DNA from: Hygrophila difformis
Taxonomy: Eukaryota; Streptophyta; Magnoliopsida; Lamiales; Acanthaceae
Assembly (NCBI GenBank): GCA_030278955.1
Contig: JAOANR010000003.1
Coordinates: 20,793,050-20,857,049, forward strand
Length of the DNA stretch: 64,000 nt
Direction of reading: 5' to 3'
The notes under the pieces were generated by a model. That model saw only the letters and a list, made by a program, of their open reading frames with translations. It did no database searches and was not told the DNA's origin. The position numbers and the translations under genes are program-made. Positions 19,921-30,221 of this stretch are shown here, piece after piece. Positions within the stretch are counted from its first letter, which is position 1. Each line of letters opens with the position of its first letter.

Positions 19921-21843
19921 ATGTATAATCCTCCAAATCTCCCTAAGAAATCGGGTTATAGGTATATACCGATGCCCGAGGGGAGATTGGGGATTTATGA
20001 TCCACAGTCACCAGATAGCGTTCCTACTCCTATTCCTGATGAGCATGTTTTTGAAAATCGCAGACTCCGCACTAAAAATTCGACACAGATGGATCAGCCC
20101 CAAGGATCAGGAGGTGCCTCTAAGTCCAAGGGACTTCTCTCCTATTTTAGGAGGAGTAAGTCCAAGAGCGGTGCATCCTCTAGACACACTACAGTGCCCG
20201 CTGATGACCATCAGGAGGTCAATCAGCCTGATCAGCCTGACCAGCCCGATCAGCCTCAGCCTGAGGCATCAGATCATTCACAGGCCCCCACTAGAGCCTC
20301 TCGGGGGAAGGCACCCGCTACTACTTCTACTTCCTCTCGACCTAGGAGGGGGAGATCTGCGGCATTAGTTATACAGGAGCCTGTCCCTGAGGCTCTAGGA
20401 GGAGAGGAAGATGAGGAGGAGGTTGATCAGGAGGAGCAGGAGGATAGGGGAGGACCGAAAAAGCAGGATCCGAGAACCTATGTCCCCGAGTTGCGTTATG
20501 TCAGTCCGGGCATATTTGATGCCACTGTGTTTAGGAGTGCCAGAGCCTATGAATTATACAAGAGGTTCCACAAGAAGAGAATCATTGCCGATAGAGGATT
20601 TTCGGACAGAGATCTGCAGCACCCCCTACTCCGTGATGCTATCAGATCTAGAGGTTGGGAGAGATTTGTTAGACATCCAGCCGGGACATATTCATGGGAG
20701 TTGACTAGACTGTTTCTAGCCAACGCTGAGGAGGAGGATTCGTGGATTTTCGGGGTTAGAGTACCCATCACTCCTCAGCACATCAACCAGTTTTTCGGAG
20801 TAGTGGATGTGCCTTATGGCAGGGATTTTTGGGAGCCAGTTATGAGGGCTGATGATAGGGAGGAGATCAAGAAGCTGGTCTTGATGTCTATGTTTGAGGG
20901 TCAGGAGGATGTCCTCACTTATGATGACGATGACATGAGTAGGTTACATGGGCCTGATATGGATGCACCCATGTATCAGCTGCTCATGTTCTACAGATCT
21001 AGACTGAGTCCTTCGACTCACACCTCTGGACCTACTGCTGTGGATATGTACGTCCCATACTGTATCAAGGTGGGGAGCCCGGTTAACATGGGAGAGCTTA
21101 TTGCATTGGAGTTGAGACAGACACCAGGGGTGTCTAAGAGATCTGCTCTCATGTTTCCCAGCTTGATATGGCAGCTGTGTGCACAGGCAGGGGTGGATAT
21201 GGGGCAGTTTGACAGAGACTGGAGGATGAGGCCCCCTATTCCCTTTGGGAAGAGAAACTTCAAGCTGCCTGGGATTAGATGCAAGCCCATGATACTACCG
21301 AGGGAGTTACCCAGGCAGTCACCGCCACCTGCACCTTCACATGCTAGCCAGGAGCATTCTGAGGCTCCTTCACAGTCCACCCGTGGTACACGAGGTGGTA
21401 GAGGTCGAGGTAGAGGACGTGGCAGAGCTCAGCCACAGCAGTCGCAGCAGTCACATCAGCAGTATCCGGGAGAGCCGGATTGGGCCAGGGCATTGAGGAT
21501 TGATCAGCAGACGATGATGACCAACCAACAAAACTGGATGAACACCATGGATGAACGAATGAGGTTGGTAGCTCAGAGACAAAACTTCTTGAGCGATCAG
21601 ATTGAAAAGAATGCCCGAGCCCAAGCATATCATGCAGCCAGACTTGAGTATTTTATGTCCCAGAGCTTAGGACAGCGGTATGTCGCTCCTCAGACACCTT
21701 CTGAGGACGATGATGATGAGGACTACGTGGGGTCTGGAGATGGTAGCGATGGTAGCGATGAGGATGCTGAGGATGCTGATGCTGGAGATGGGTCTGAAGA
21801 AGTGGGGGATAACGATGATGATGATTCTGAGGACTCCGACTGA
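19921..21843 (+). CDS. Putative plant transposon protein A (640 aa), extra ORF of the Athila-like element
   Basis: Function unknown. The N-terminal 200 residues are acidic and low-complexity (several DQP repeats near 102-112). A conserved block at about 198-455 has RIIADRGF, RDAIRSRGW, GTYSWELTRLFLANA and SWIFGVRVPITP, the pattern I associate with the 'putative plant transposon protein' family in Athila-type elements. Then follow an RGG/GRGR-rich basic stretch (about 484-505), a helical segment (TMDERMRLVAQRQNFLSDQI) and an acidic tail starting after LEYFMSQSLGQRY. No signal peptide or membrane span is visible, so an envelope role is not supported. It is paralogous to the 484-codon ORF downstream along nearly its whole length. 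RGG tracts often bind RNA. The start is chosen by the acceptor site just upstream. Confidence 0.82.
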   Translation: MYNPPNLPKKSGYRYIPMPEGRLGIYDPQSPDSVPTPIPDEHVFENRRLRTKNSTQMDQPQGSGGASKSKGLLSYFRRSKSKSGASSRHTTVPADDHQEVNQPDQPDQPDQPQPEASDHSQAPTRASRGKAPATTSTSSRPRRGRSAALVIQEPVPEALGGEEDEEEVDQEEQEDRGGPKKQDPRTYVPELRYVSPGIFDATVFRSARAYELYKRFHKKRIIADRGFSDRDLQHPLLRDAIRSRGWERFVRHPAGTYSWELTRLFLANAEEEDSWIFGVRVPITPQHINQFFGVVDVPYGRDFWEPVMRADDREEIKKLVLMSMFEGQEDVLTYDDDDMSRLHGPDMDAPMYQLLMFYRSRLSPSTHTSGPTAVDMYVPYCIKVGSPVNMGELIALELRQTPGVSKRSALMFPSLIWQLCAQAGVDMGQFDRDWRMRPPIPFGKRNFKLPGIRCKPMILPRELPRQSPPPAPSHASQEHSEAPSQSTRGTRGGRGRGRGRGRAQPQQSQQSHQQYPGEPDWARALRIDQQTMMTNQQNWMNTMDERMRLVAQRQNFLSDQIEKNARAQAYHAARLEYFMSQSLGQRYVAPQTPSEDDDDEDYVGSGDGSDGSDEDAEDADAGDGSEEVGDNDDDDSEDSD

Positions 21844-22292
21844 CTGAGAGAGATGAGCGATAGATAGGCTTATGATTATTATAGATGACATGTATTGATA
21901 GGCCTATTTATTCGACTCTATTGCGCTTCTGAGTTTATTTTGCTACATTTCAGTATTTACATTTGGGTTGTAATTGTCCTAACTCTATTTTATTTTAGTA
22001 CTTTTGCTATTTTAGACTTGTTATTTCTATTATCCATGTTCTTGTAATTTTAGAGAGTAGTAGATGGAGTTTAAATGAATTTTAAGGTTTTTTAGTTGCT
22101 TTTTAATTCAATAAAGTAGCTCTTACCAATAACATGCTTAATTGAGTGTTTTGAACTGGTTAAAAGATCAATGAAGTTTATTTGAACTAGACTGAGGTGT
22201 AAATGAAGTGAAATTGGTATTGTTGAGTGATTTGGAGATTTTGGACATCATGGGGAAGAACTTAGGAAAAACACATTCTGCTCGATTTGACA
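21844..22292. other. Spacer between protein A and the third array
   Basis: About 450 bp of AT-rich sequence with no ORF. It probably carries the 3' UTR of the upstream ORF; candidate AATAAA-like signals occur (TCAATAAAG near 22109). Confidence 0.45.
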
Positions 22293-22635
22293 CAGAATGC
22301 GCCATTTAGGCATAGTGGCGCCTAAAAACACCCTTGAGCGCCATCTTATGCGCCAAAAGACTTAGAAATTTTTCTAAGTTTTTCCAAAATGCGCCACACA
22401 AGCTTGGTGGCGCATAAATATGCCTTTCTGCGCCACTTTTTGCGCCATTGAATTAGAGTTTTTCCAAGTTGGCTTCAGAATGCGCCACTCCTTCTATGTG
22501 GCGCATAAATTTCCCTCTCAGCGCCAATTTTTGCGCCATTTTAATTTTTAAAATTTATATTATTTTTAAAATGCGCCAGTTGTGCTTGGTGGCGCCTGGA
22601 AGTGACCTTATGCGCCACTTTTTGCGCCATCGACG
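22293..22635 (+). repeat. GCGCC hairpin array, four units, upstream of the 484-codon ORF
   Basis: Four units again: ATGCGCCATTT...AGTGGCGCCT, ATGCGCCACAC...GGTGGCGCAT, ATGCGCCACTC...TGTGGCGCAT and ATGCGCCAGTT...GGTGGCGCCT, followed by TGCGCCACTTTTTGCGCCAT-type second halves. It ends GCGCCATCGACGC. Unit number, order and spacing match the LTR array and the 18.4 kb array although the spacer bases have diverged. Confidence 0.88.
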
Positions 22636-22917
22636 CAAATCCTTCAAAAATTCGCGAATCCAGGAAATCCAAATCATATCTATTCGATTTTTGGGATCCT
22701 AAATAGCATTATACTCACTCCAAATCATATGTTTAGTGTATATTTGGATATAGATTAAATCAATCCCGCCATATCTCAACAAAATCAGGATTTCACCTCT
22801 TTAAAAAGAGGCATGACCGATCGGTCACTCCTTCCATCTCAAGTCTGTCAATTTTTCTCTTCTTCCAGTTTAATTAGCTTTCCAATCCCAATCCTTTCTT
22901 CCTGAAATTCTGCCACC
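22636..22917 (+). promoter_or_regulatory. Candidate promoter and leader of the 484-codon ORF
   Basis: A TATA-like CTCTTTAAAAAGAGG (also a small palindrome) lies near 22797-22811. A pyrimidine-rich leader (CTCTTCTTCCAG, CTTTCTTCC) leads to a good start context, CCACCATGA. No intron signal pair is evident. Promoter activity is inferred. Confidence 0.42.
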
Positions 22918-24372
22918 ATGAGACCAAAGAGAAAGAATAACCCAAGAAACAAGGGTGGAAAGAAATTGAAAACCACAGAGCCTGCTCCATCACAGACACC
23001 AGAAATTAATGAACCCATTCTGGAGTCGGCTGCTGTAGGAGCTGAAGATGAATTTGTAAACAATCTGGTAGCTCCCGACTCGTATAATGGTGATGATACT
23101 TCCTTCAATTCTGCTCAACCAACGGAGGATGATCCACAGCAAGAAGATGTCGCTGAATCCCCGGAGGAAATTTCACCAGAAATTCCTCGTGAATCTAAAA
23201 CCAAGAGGAAGAGTCACAATAGAAAGAACGATACTACTCCTCTGGAAGAATTGACAGGAGATGTTTTCAATCCGGCCATTTTCATCAATCAAACTGCGTA
23301 TTCTTATTATCAGAATATGGTGGATAGATGGATTTTTGCAGACAAAGGGTTCACTGAAGTTGACATGGAGAGATTCTCGGTTCATGATGCTCTCATGAGT
23401 CGAGGATGGATGAAATTTGCTGCGCATCCGGAAGGAGTTTATTCCTGGGAGCTTACCAGACAGTTTTTGTGCAATGCTCAGTATGATCACTACACTTCAT
23501 GGATTAGAGGAGTGCCTGTGCCATATGGTCCTGCAGTGATCAATGAACTTTATGGTACTGTGGATGTTTCTTGCCCAGCTACGAAGAAGAAGCACTTCCA
23601 TGATCCTGTTTATGATGAGGAAGGAGGACCCGAATTGGAGAAAAGAATTTTGAAAGAGATGTTTGAAACTCAAAAGAGGGTGGCCTACATTGGAGAAAAG
23701 AAAGCGAATGTTGTAGCTACTTTAATGGCTGCACCGCTTTATCAGATCTACCTGCTCTACAAGCATAAGGTATTCCCTACTTCACACACTTCACAACCAA
23801 GTGCAGAGGATCTTTATTTTGTGTATTGTGTGAAGAACGGGCTACCTATTGATATTGGAGAGCTGGTAGCATATGAGTTGGATAGAATGGCGTCTGATAC
23901 TGCTCGGATTGTGCTGGGATTTCCCGCACTGATTTGGACACTCTGTGAAAGAGCTGGAGTGAATATGGCTGCCTATGCTCATGATGTGAAGCCAAAGCCC
24001 CCTATCTCTTTCAAGAATTTCTATAACAAGCCTGGAGTAAGATGTGCAGAGCTTGGCTACCCTACCACATCCCGTGGGACACCCACTTGTCATCCTGATA
24101 GACCTAGTACATCTGGTACTAAGGTAGAGCCTGCAGAGATCGCAATCAATAGGATGACCTATGAGATTCATCAGCTTAGAGAGGAGATGAAGAGGAAGGA
24201 AGATAGTACACGAGCACAAATTTCACAACTTTCTAATAGGCTTGAATTCTTCATGACTGAGAGTCTAGGTGATCGCTATATTCCTCCTACTACTAGTTCG
24301 AGCTCTACAGAGGATGATGATGTTCCTAGGGAAGACGAAGTAGGTGATTCGGAGGGATCCTTAGAAATCTAG
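22918..24372 (+). CDS. Putative plant transposon protein B (484 aa), paralogue of protein A
   Basis: Function unknown. Order: basic start (MRPKRKNNPRNKGGKKLK, a possible nuclear signal), acidic linker, conserved block at about 116-382 (WIFADKGF, HDALMSRGW, GVYSWELTRQFLCNA, SWIRGVPVPYGP, ending NKPGVRC), a helical coiled-coil-like segment (YEIHQLREEMKRKEDSTRAQ), then LEFFMTESLGDRYIPP and an acidic tail. The same landmarks occur in the same order in protein A, so the two arose by duplication. It lacks the RGG tract and DQP repeats of A. No membrane segment is visible. The ATG has a strong context and is preceded by the third hairpin array. Confidence 0.82.
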   Translation: MRPKRKNNPRNKGGKKLKTTEPAPSQTPEINEPILESAAVGAEDEFVNNLVAPDSYNGDDTSFNSAQPTEDDPQQEDVAESPEEISPEIPRESKTKRKSHNRKNDTTPLEELTGDVFNPAIFINQTAYSYYQNMVDRWIFADKGFTEVDMERFSVHDALMSRGWMKFAAHPEGVYSWELTRQFLCNAQYDHYTSWIRGVPVPYGPAVINELYGTVDVSCPATKKKHFHDPVYDEEGGPELEKRILKEMFETQKRVAYIGEKKANVVATLMAAPLYQIYLLYKHKVFPTSHTSQPSAEDLYFVYCVKNGLPIDIGELVAYELDRMASDTARIVLGFPALIWTLCERAGVNMAAYAHDVKPKPPISFKNFYNKPGVRCAELGYPTTSRGTPTCHPDRPSTSGTKVEPAEIAINRMTYEIHQLREEMKRKEDSTRAQISQLSNRLEFFMTESLGDRYIPPTTSSSSTEDDDVPREDEVGDSEGSLEI

Positions 24373-25810
24373 ATTCTTGATTAGATAGGATTGCCCCTTT
24401 TTTTGGTTTAAGTTGTAATAGTTAGAATTATTTTGGTGCTATTTTGCTTATTTAAATTAGCTTCTTTATGTAATAGTTGCTAGAATTTGTGGTATTTTGC
24501 TTTTGGTAAATTTATGAAATTTAATATTTTAATTAAATCTGTCCATAATTATTTAATTGATAAAATGTGCCTACAAAATAAATGAAAATCTGAAATTTAA
24601 TAATAAAATCTGAATTTAAATAAATTATGGATGAGGTTTAATTATTTTAATTTATAATTTGCCATGAGTTCTAACAATTATCTTTTGTATAAGTGAATGC
24701 CATATAAATATATAAAGAAGCAGGATATGCCAAGGAGAAGCAAAAAGGGAACATCCATGTTGGTAAAAAGAAATTCTAGGGATCTACATACTCCAGGTGT
24801 GATCTTTTCATGTTTTACACTATTAATTTGCATGAAGTATGTTGGTAAGAGCTTAATTAGTTTATTTTAATTTCTATTATGTTTTGAATAAAGTAGTACA
24901 TGCATGATTAGGATGCTTTGATTATGTTTAATTTAAATTGTGTTTTCCCAGTGGTGCTATTATTTAGAGATTATCACATCAATGCCAATCTGGAGAAAAT
25001 CCAAATAAGTCTAAATGTTCTGCTCTAATCCGATTTTACAATTTAATGAGTGTTAGGTTTCTTAGTTTAAAGTTCTAGACTATGTCAAATTGATATGCAA
25101 GTTGTTTGGGCTATTGATGACAATTCTATTTGCCTTGCAGAAAGCTTTTTGATTAATTAGACTAGTTATTTAAAATGTTGAGAGTTATCATTATTTATAA
25201 ACAAATATGCTCGTTCTAAGTCTTTTTAAATGCTTAATCAAAATAAAGTCAGAGTAAAAGCCCTGTATTGAAAAATAAAACAAAACAAGTGATCTTGCAA
25301 AAAGAAAAAGAAAAGAAAATTAAAGAATGCAAGATTTAAAAAAAAAAAAAAAAAAAGAAGAGAAAACAGGGTGATTAAATAAATTTTTATAAACTCTTGA
25401 CTGGATGACTGGCACGTATTCGGTGACACGAGTAGCTTTTGGAATTCAACCGTCTACAACTCAGCCAAAGTGTCTAGAATATAGTGAAACCTAGCCATAG
25501 ATTGAGCATATTTAAAGACTGGAAAAGAAAAGCATATTTACATTATTCGCTTTCCCATATTGAGTGCTAGGTATAATTAATCTGTTTTCTGTATTGTAAG
25601 TGCTTTGGATATCTGGTTCTAATAGCTGATGCATACCAATTTGTCTAGTTCTAGTACATTAAACTTTGAACCCTCTTATCTCATTTTATTGTTGAAATCT
25701 ATGATTTGGCAGAACTATAAAGACTTTATCTTTATTATCTTGATTGGCAAGTTGATGTGCTAATTGATCTCATTGCTCAAGGGACGAGCAATATTTAAGT
25801 GTGAGGATGT
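24373..25810. other. Non-coding 3' region of the element with PPT
   Basis: AT-rich and without a credible ORF; it contains an A20-type run near 25338. It ends TTTAAGTGTGAGGATGT directly before the 3' LTR. That purine-rich motif (25795-25809) is the expected primer site for plus-strand DNA synthesis. Confidence 0.6.
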
Positions 25811-28040
25811 TGATGCACCCTGAGAAACCACATTTAAATAAGCTTAAATTATGATAAAAAGAACCTAAATTGTATGTATGAGATCCTATTTTATTGCTTT
25901 TTAGTGTACATTTCATGTGTTTTGTAAATATTAATAAGACTGCTTAATTTGAGCTTATTTGAGCTCAATTTACCTTGTTTTATGCTTTTTAATAAGACTT
26001 TGGCAATTCTAAGACATTGCAATGATGTTTCAGGCATTAAAAATGAAGAAAGAAGATGTTCGGAGGTCAAAGGATGCAAAATTCGGAATTTTCAACACTG
26101 GAAGGCTCCAGAATGCGCCACATCAGCATGGCGGCGCATAAAAATGCTCTCCAGCGCCATTTTATGCGCCACTTCAACACTTGGAGAAATTTCGGATGGA
26201 AAAGCTTCAGGATGCGCCATTCCTCCTTGGTGGCGCCTAAAACCACCTTTATGCGCCACTTTTTGCGCCACTTTCAGAAATTTGAGGAAATTGTCAGAAT
26301 GCGCCATTGCTTCTTGGCGGCGCATAAAATGCCCCTCCAGCGCCACTTTTTGCGCCGTTTTGGAAAATTCGGAAAATCAGCGTATGCGCCAGTTCTACTT
26401 GGTGGCGCCTAAAACCCTCTCCGAGCGCCATTTTATGCGCCGACGTCGCGGTTGAGCAGTTTCTTAACCTCCCGAACACGGTTTTAAGGCCCGTTTTTCT
26501 TCATTTCATCAGACGAGACTTACCATTCATCGAGAGAAACACTCTGAAACATTCTGCTAATGGGAGAAGAAGGCCAGAAACACAAAATCATGCCGGAGGA
26601 ATGCATCAAGGACGCTGTTCTGGGCGTGTTCTTCCTATTCTAGGTGTTGCCTTTCTTTTTCTTGCATTGTAATGAATTGAAATTGCCTCTAAAAATAATC
26701 TGCTATCATGTTCTTAATTTGTAGACGGATTTCTGTATTGTTCGTGTTAGAAGTGTTCTAGAACGGGAGTTCAGAATCACTTTGAAGTACGAATTTATCT
26801 TTTATGGAAGCAATAATATGTCGATGTTTAATTCTGTAATCTGGATTAATTTGCTTTGATTGTTAGAATGTGGATTAGAATCATGTATTGGCTACCAGAA
26901 TTTGATCGATTATGAAGATTAGATGAAAATTTGGAATCTGCTATTTTATCTGTTTAATCTCAATTGATCGATTAATCTGCCATTATATTAAAATCTGTCT
27001 AAATTGGTTTAAGCGCCATTTTTGCCTGATCTTAGAAGTGAAAATTTCATGTTTAGGTGTAATCTGATTTTTAATCGATTAAGATAGATAAATCTGCTAT
27101 TCTGCTAAAATCTGTATTAGGATTATATGTTAGAAATTCTTGAATTAATCGATCTTTCGTGTTTTATCAGATCTGTGATTTAGAATATTAATCTGCTAAA
27201 AGCCTGACTGATCGATCAAACATAAATTTGCTATTTTTAGTAATCTGGCATTAATTCTAATCTGTCTGCATTTTAATATTATTATTTAAATCCAGTTTAC
27301 CATGTTTTATTATTATTTTACCATAATTATTAGATTATTTACACTGTTTAGCATAATTTGAATGTTAGAATCTAATTCAATAAATTCTGCTTTGCTAAAT
27401 CGGGAGATAAAAAGTAGAATTAATATTTTAGTACCGGAATTGGGAATAAATTACATTAAAAATGGATTCTAGCATGTGCACAATGATTTGGGAAATGAAA
27501 AGTGCCTATTAATTGCTATAGGAAAATTTGTATGCTTGGAAAAGACTCAAATTTAGGCCTAGAATAATGATTGCTAAATGTTAGATAATCTAATCAGCTT
27601 CCATGAAGTCCGTTTAAGCATAATTTGGAATTTTAGTAGATTATTATATTTTTAATCTTTATAAAAATATTTAAACTTAAGAAATTGATTTTTAGAACAT
27701 TGGGAAATGTCAAATTATTACACAATTTCTATTTTATAATAAAGATGGCAATTTTTAAAATATTACAAGCAACTCCCATTAGTATTTTTATCAATTAAAA
27801 CTTTAATTTGCTTTATTTTAATTTAATGTCACTATTTTAATTTAATCACCATTAGAATTAAACAAATCCTTTTTCAAAATATAAAATATATTAAATAAAC
27901 TTAAGAACAATTAAAATATTCTCCGGAATGAAATAATATTCTGAAATTCCCTTGGGTTCGACCCGGTATTCACCGGTTTTTATTACTTGATGACAACCAT
28001 CCGCTTGTGGTAAAATATGAGTGGTGAAAATCACGCATCA
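25811..28040 (+). repeat. 3' LTR, copy A
   Basis: 2230 bp, with the same ends as the 5' LTR and the same hairpin array at 26109-26442. It differs from the 5' LTR by ATCTGTGATT (27175), CTAAATCGGG (27401), one extra A in CTTTAATTTG and GAGTGGTG near its end. It is followed by ATTCA, the target duplication. Confidence 0.95.
26109..26442 (+). repeat. GCGCC hairpin array in 3' LTR
   Basis: Identical in arrangement to the 5' LTR array (four units). In this position it would lie upstream of host sequence to the right, so it could affect flanking DNA if it is a promoter part. Confidence 0.9.
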
Positions 28041-28450
28041 ATTCACCACACTGCTTGTGGTACCAATTTCAAATATATAGTAATATTTCATGTTCATACA
28101 CCGCCGTCTGTTGAATAGTAAAGAATTTTATTGCTTGTCGTGGCAGGCATGGATATACGAGCACTTTTCAACGCTCTCACGCCCTCCACAAAATCATGAG
28201 TTCGAATCGCAGAGCCCATTGGCTGTGCGTTGGTCTAATGTCGGACACTAGGGACCCACCATCCCTCGGATACAGGCTATGCGGGCACACATTGATCGGT
28301 TGACTGCGGGCGAGGTATGAAAATTTGATTCATTCTTTATATTATATATCATATTGGTTGTATCCTTAAATCAATGTTCTTTATTCAGGTTATATGGAAC
28401 CCGTACCACCGAGTTAGGGAGTTTTATCCCCGGCCTGATATTGCCTTCTT
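28041..28450 (+). pseudogene. PMD pseudogene, 3' part
   Basis: This continues the gene cut at 9930. AWIYEHFSTLSRPPQNHEF (about 28149-28205), then RAHIDRLTAGE, an intron-like stretch from GAGGTATG, and after TTATTCAG the block VIWNPYHRVREFYP (28389 on) follow the usual C-terminal order of PMD proteins. A stop at about 28250 and missing sequence show decay. It runs directly into the transposase fragment on the other strand. Confidence 0.7.
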
Positions 28451-28756
28451 AATTGATTTTTGGGTGCCTATGTTCCTCTTTTTAATTGATTTTTCACTAT
28501 CATCACCACTCTTCACTTCATCAACCGAAGGGTCGAATATATTCTTCTTTGCTTTATGCGTCTGATACTCGCCGCCTTGTTCGCACCCTATGAAAACTCG
28601 ACCCTTTTTCGTTGTCATTGCAATATCCGACCTCTTAACAACTATCATTTGATGGTCGGTTGCAATTTCCAGAACCCGTTGAACCAAACTCTCCATACTG
28701 TTAAACTCCTCGTGTGTGGTAAAGAGGTCCGAGTAGTCAATGATTATAACATCCAA
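28424..28756 (-). pseudogene. N-terminal fragment of a FAR1-type MULE transposase
   Basis: On minus, DVIIIDYSDLFTTHEEFNS, VVKRSDIAMTTKKGRVFIGC and EQGGEY match the N-terminal FAR1-like DNA-binding region of Mutator transposases related to FAR1. The frame continues upstream to about 28795 (ESLARDNNELNL) without an ATG. The catalytic core and SWIM finger are absent. It is tail-to-tail with the PMD fragment, consistent with both being relics of one MULE. Confidence 0.6.
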
Positions 28757-28888
28757 GTTCAGTTCATTATTATCGCGGGCAAGACTCTCTTTACTTGATG
28801 ATATGCAATTATGCTACATAGAGACACATGATTGGAAATCAGCAAAAATAGTATGCAAATTTAAACAGAATGAAAAAAGAAAAAAAAA

Positions 28889-28998
28889 AGTGAACGGCCA
28901 CAGCTGGTCGTTCGGTAAGAATTAGGATCGGCGTGCAAAAATTAGGATCAGCCACGCGATCCTAATTATTGCCGAATGGCCAGCTGTGGCCGTTCACT
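28889..28998. repeat. Long hairpin with GGCC palindromes, copy A
   Basis: Arms of about 47 bp begin AGTGAACGGCCACAGCTGG and meet around GGATCGGCGTG, with a loop of about 17 bases. One C is missing in the right arm (CACGCGATCC) compared with copy B (CACGCCGATCC). The GAACGGCCA style matches the hairpin cluster at 8688-8918, at the other side of the MULE region. Confidence 0.8.
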
Positions 28999-28999
28999 A

Positions 29000-30213
29000 T
29001 AAAAAAATTTAAAAAAATAAAAAATCGGATAGAATGGCTAAACCCTAAATCCGTTCGGAAACTAAAATTAAAAGAGTTTGCAAAAAATAATAAACTACAA
29101 TAAAATTTCACATGTTCTACTACTTGTTGATCTTGGTATAGATGATCGTATTCTTCTTCATTATCCATTGCAACTAAAATTGTGAAAGATGGAGGAAATG
29201 AGGAAAATGTACATGGCCGGGAGGAAGAAAATATAAGTGGTGGAGGGAGGATGAAGTAGGTTTAAATTGCTGGGTGGCGCAATCTTTGTAATACCAATTG
29301 TTTGAACCAAGGTTGTTAAAAGCAAGATTTTATATGCGATCATTTTTTTTCTTTGTAAGATCGAATCGTAAGGATCGAATCGGGATCCTAAGATCTTATA
29401 AAATTGCAATAATGGATAAACTCAATTATACGTACTAACAATAGCATTAATTCGTGTGTTTATGAATCTTTCAAGTTAACTAAACCCATATTATTTTTAT
29501 GGGTAAGGTTAGCATGTTGAATGGGACTAATTCAGTAGGCACTGAGAACTTGCTAGTGTGAAGATGAGTATGTGCTAATCATTGGAGGGGCTACAAACAT
29601 TCCATTTATGTGCATTCCGTGAATATGGTACTGGGATATTCTGTTTTCTTCATTTGTAACCGGTGGAATGGAATGATTCCTGCTTCCATAATATTACAAA
29701 TCATCATTATTGAATGTTCTAAACTTAGTGTGTCCCCACGATTAAAAAAAAAAACCAAAATGAGAAAAAAAAAAAAACCAAATCAGAAATCACTATTGGC
29801 GTCCGTTCCTAAAGTTGGAAATTTGTTGCCGTTCACAGAAATTGCGACATACCACTTACATCACAATAAATTATTTCGGCTTGAATCTAGACCCAATGAG
29901 CACGCAATGAGTCATGGTTGGAGAACGATGGGATGGATGTGGTGGGGTTCGGATAATGAAAACAATAAATGGTGGGTTTGGATAATGAAGACAATAAAGT
30001 TGACACCTACCCTCAAGGTACTGCCTACTTATGGTATGCCACTCTCATTATAGTAAACCCTAAATGATAAGAGACTAGATCGGAATCCACACCCCCGGTC
30101 ATTGTTTCCAGTACGAGTTGTGGGATTATTCTAATTGGATTAAATTCTTTTTTAGCTCTTACATGATGGTGTTCATAGATGGAAATAAATATACTACCCT
30201 CTGCCTCAGAATG
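29000..30213. other. Non-coding transposon-derived flank
   Basis: No gene is supported. 29305-29410 carries a GATCGAATCG-rich repeat beginning AACCAAGGTTGTTAA, which is the inverted partner (13 of 15) of TTAACAACTATGGTT at 33151-33165. From about 28.9 kb on, copy A has extra bases relative to copy B, mostly homopolymer-type. Confidence 0.45.
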
Positions 30214-30221
30214 ATTTTTAC

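Larger units (their letters stand above)
9931..28040 (+). mobile_element. Athila-like Ty3/Gypsy LTR retrotransposon, copy A (18.1 kb)
   Basis: Complete element bounded by LTRs with TGATGC...GCATCA ends and flanked by the 5-bp duplication ATTCA (9926-9930 and 28041-28045). Order: 5' LTR, tRNA-Asp primer site, gag-pol, hairpin array, 640-codon ORF, hairpin array, 484-codon ORF, PPT, 3' LTR. The primer site, a pol without chromodomain, and extra ORFs after pol place it in the Athila/Tat branch. The LTRs differ at three substitutions and one indel in about 2230 bp, so the insertion is recent: tens of thousands of years with usual plant rates. Apart from the amber codon and lack of a gag ATG, all reading frames are open. 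Confidence 0.93.

Noticed and set aside
10229..22635. E2F binding sites (TTTSSCGC) as the meaning of the GCGCC motifs
   Set aside because: The common contexts TTTTTGCGCC and GGTGGCGC do not fit the consensus; only the tRNA primer site TTTGGCGCC does, and it has another explanation.
19921..24372. Envelope (env) genes of an infectious plant retrovirus
   Set aside because: Neither protein shows a signal peptide, membrane span or cleavage site; both are hydrophilic and acidic with transposon-protein family motifs.
9926..28045. Athila interrupting a live host MAIN-like gene
   Set aside because: The PMD reading already has stops and frame breaks outside the insertion and neighbours a MULE transposase relic, so it was probably transposon-borne and decayed.
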